Positions 5,848 through 6,395 of a stretch of 6,395 nt of DNA are shown here, in pieces; the first letter of the stretch is position 1, and the number at the start of each line of letters is the position of its first letter. The DNA comes from DASUAO01 sp046484625 (GTDB lineage: Bacteria > Actinomycetota > Acidimicrobiia > IMCC26256 > PALSA-555): positions 1-6,395 of the forward strand of contig JAWOIO010000134.1 in assembly GCA_046484625.1 (NCBI GenBank), read 5' to 3'. The notes under the pieces were generated by a model. The model was not told where the DNA came from. It made no database searches and saw nothing but the letters and a program-made list of their open reading frames with translations. Both the position numbers and the translations under genes were made by a program.

Positions 5848-6395
5848 TCAGGAACCGGAGACGATGATCCGTGCGTCGGCAACCTCGAGGGTGTTCCCGC
5901 GCACGAGGATCGGGTTGAGGTCCATTTCGGCGATCAACGGTTCGGTCGCGATGAGGTTCGCGAGCGACAGCAGCATCTGGGTGAGGCGCCCGATGTCGGT
6001 TCCCGCCTCGCCGCGTTGACCTTGCAAGATAGGGAAGATGCGCAGCCCCTGGAGAGCCGACGTGATCTCGGAGGCGTTCGTTGGCAACACGCGGATGCTG
6101 AAGTCGAGAAGCGCCTCGGCGTAGATGCCGCCAGCGCCGAGCATCAAGCACGGTCCGAAGACCGAGTCGTGTACTGCGCCTGCGATCAGCTCGGTTGCGC
6201 CACTGCGGTAGGCGGCCACGAGTACGTCTCCACAGCCGGTCTCAGAGGCGATGCGCTCGTAGGCGTCCTCGACCTGTTGGAGCGTCTGGAGGTTCACGTA
6301 GACGCCGTTGACGTCGCTCTTGTGGATGATGTCGGGCGACAGGACCTTCAGCACGACCGGCAGGCCGAGTTGCGTCGCGGCATCCTGGGCCTGGG
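5848..6395 (-). CDS. NDP-forming acyl-CoA synthetase, ATP-grasp domain, C-terminal part
   Basis: About 181 codons of the C-terminal end are visible; the reading frame is open through the right edge, so the gene is cut by the window. It is the ATP-grasp (beta-subunit type) domain of acetate/acyl-CoA synthetases that form ADP or GDP with acyl-CoA, related to AcdB and the C-terminal part of PatZ-like proteins. Hallmarks are KVLSPDIIHKSDV (6310-6348), VFGPCLMLGAGGIYAEALLDFSIRVLP starting near 6162, quoted here as FGP, GGIYAE (6115-6132) and RVLP, and EMDLNPI close to the end (around 5908-5928). Whether it is a fused full-length protein or a separate beta subunit cannot be seen. It is the most upstream gene visible and lies 21 bases before the enoyl-CoA hydratase gene, so it likely activates the acid imported or processed by this operon. 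Protein-acetyltransferase fusions share this domain and cannot be excluded without the missing part. Confidence 0.9.
   Translation of the reverse strand, partial: QAQDAATQLGLPVVLKVLSPDIIHKSDVNGVYVNLQTLQQVEDAYERIASETGCGDVLVAAYRSGATELIAGAVHDSVFGPCLMLGAGGIYAEALLDFSIRVLPTNASEITSALQGLRIFPILQGQRGEAGTDIGRLTQMLLSLANLIATEPLIAEMDLNPILVRGNTLEVADARIIVSGS

Overview
The window comes from a GC-rich (roughly 60% by eye) bacterium, probably Gram-negative and proteobacterium-like. The solute-binding protein has a plain Sec signal peptide rather than a lipobox, the tRNA-type gene at the left edge encodes its own CCA, and GTG and TTG starts are used freely. I cannot assign a genus.

Layout: positions 1-20 are the last 20 bases of a plus-strand tRNA-like gene (tmRNA or a tRNA), followed by a small palindrome and an intrinsic terminator at 52-74. 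Everything from 226 to the right edge is one tightly packed minus-strand gene series that converges on that terminator. In transcription order (right to left) it holds: the C-terminal part of an NDP-forming acyl-CoA synthetase (ATP-grasp domain, cut by the window edge); an enoyl-CoA hydratase/isomerase family protein; two Dpp/Opp-type ABC permeases; the periplasmic solute-binding protein; a small hot-dog protein resembling 3-aminobutyryl-CoA / beta-alanyl-CoA ammonia-lyase; and a metallo-beta-lactamase-fold hydrolase with a C-terminal helical extension. Gaps between genes are 2-53 bases, except for 116 bases after the solute-binding protein gene. That longer gap holds a strong two-part hairpin without a U tract, probably an mRNA-stabilising or expression-tuning element.

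How the genes may work together (inference): the transporter brings in a peptide-like or amino-acid-derived solute. The acyl-CoA synthetase makes its CoA thioester, the hot-dog lyase removes ammonia from a beta-aminoacyl-CoA to give an enoyl-CoA, and the hydratase adds water to give a 3-hydroxyacyl-CoA. The MBL-fold enzyme could release the starting amino acid from a conjugate or hydrolyse a thioester. No ABC ATPase genes lie in the window, so the ATPases must be encoded elsewhere, possibly beyond the right edge. The combination of importer, CoA ligase, ammonia-lyase-like protein and hydratase in one gene series is the most noteworthy content. I see no phage, transposon, CRISPR or defence genes.
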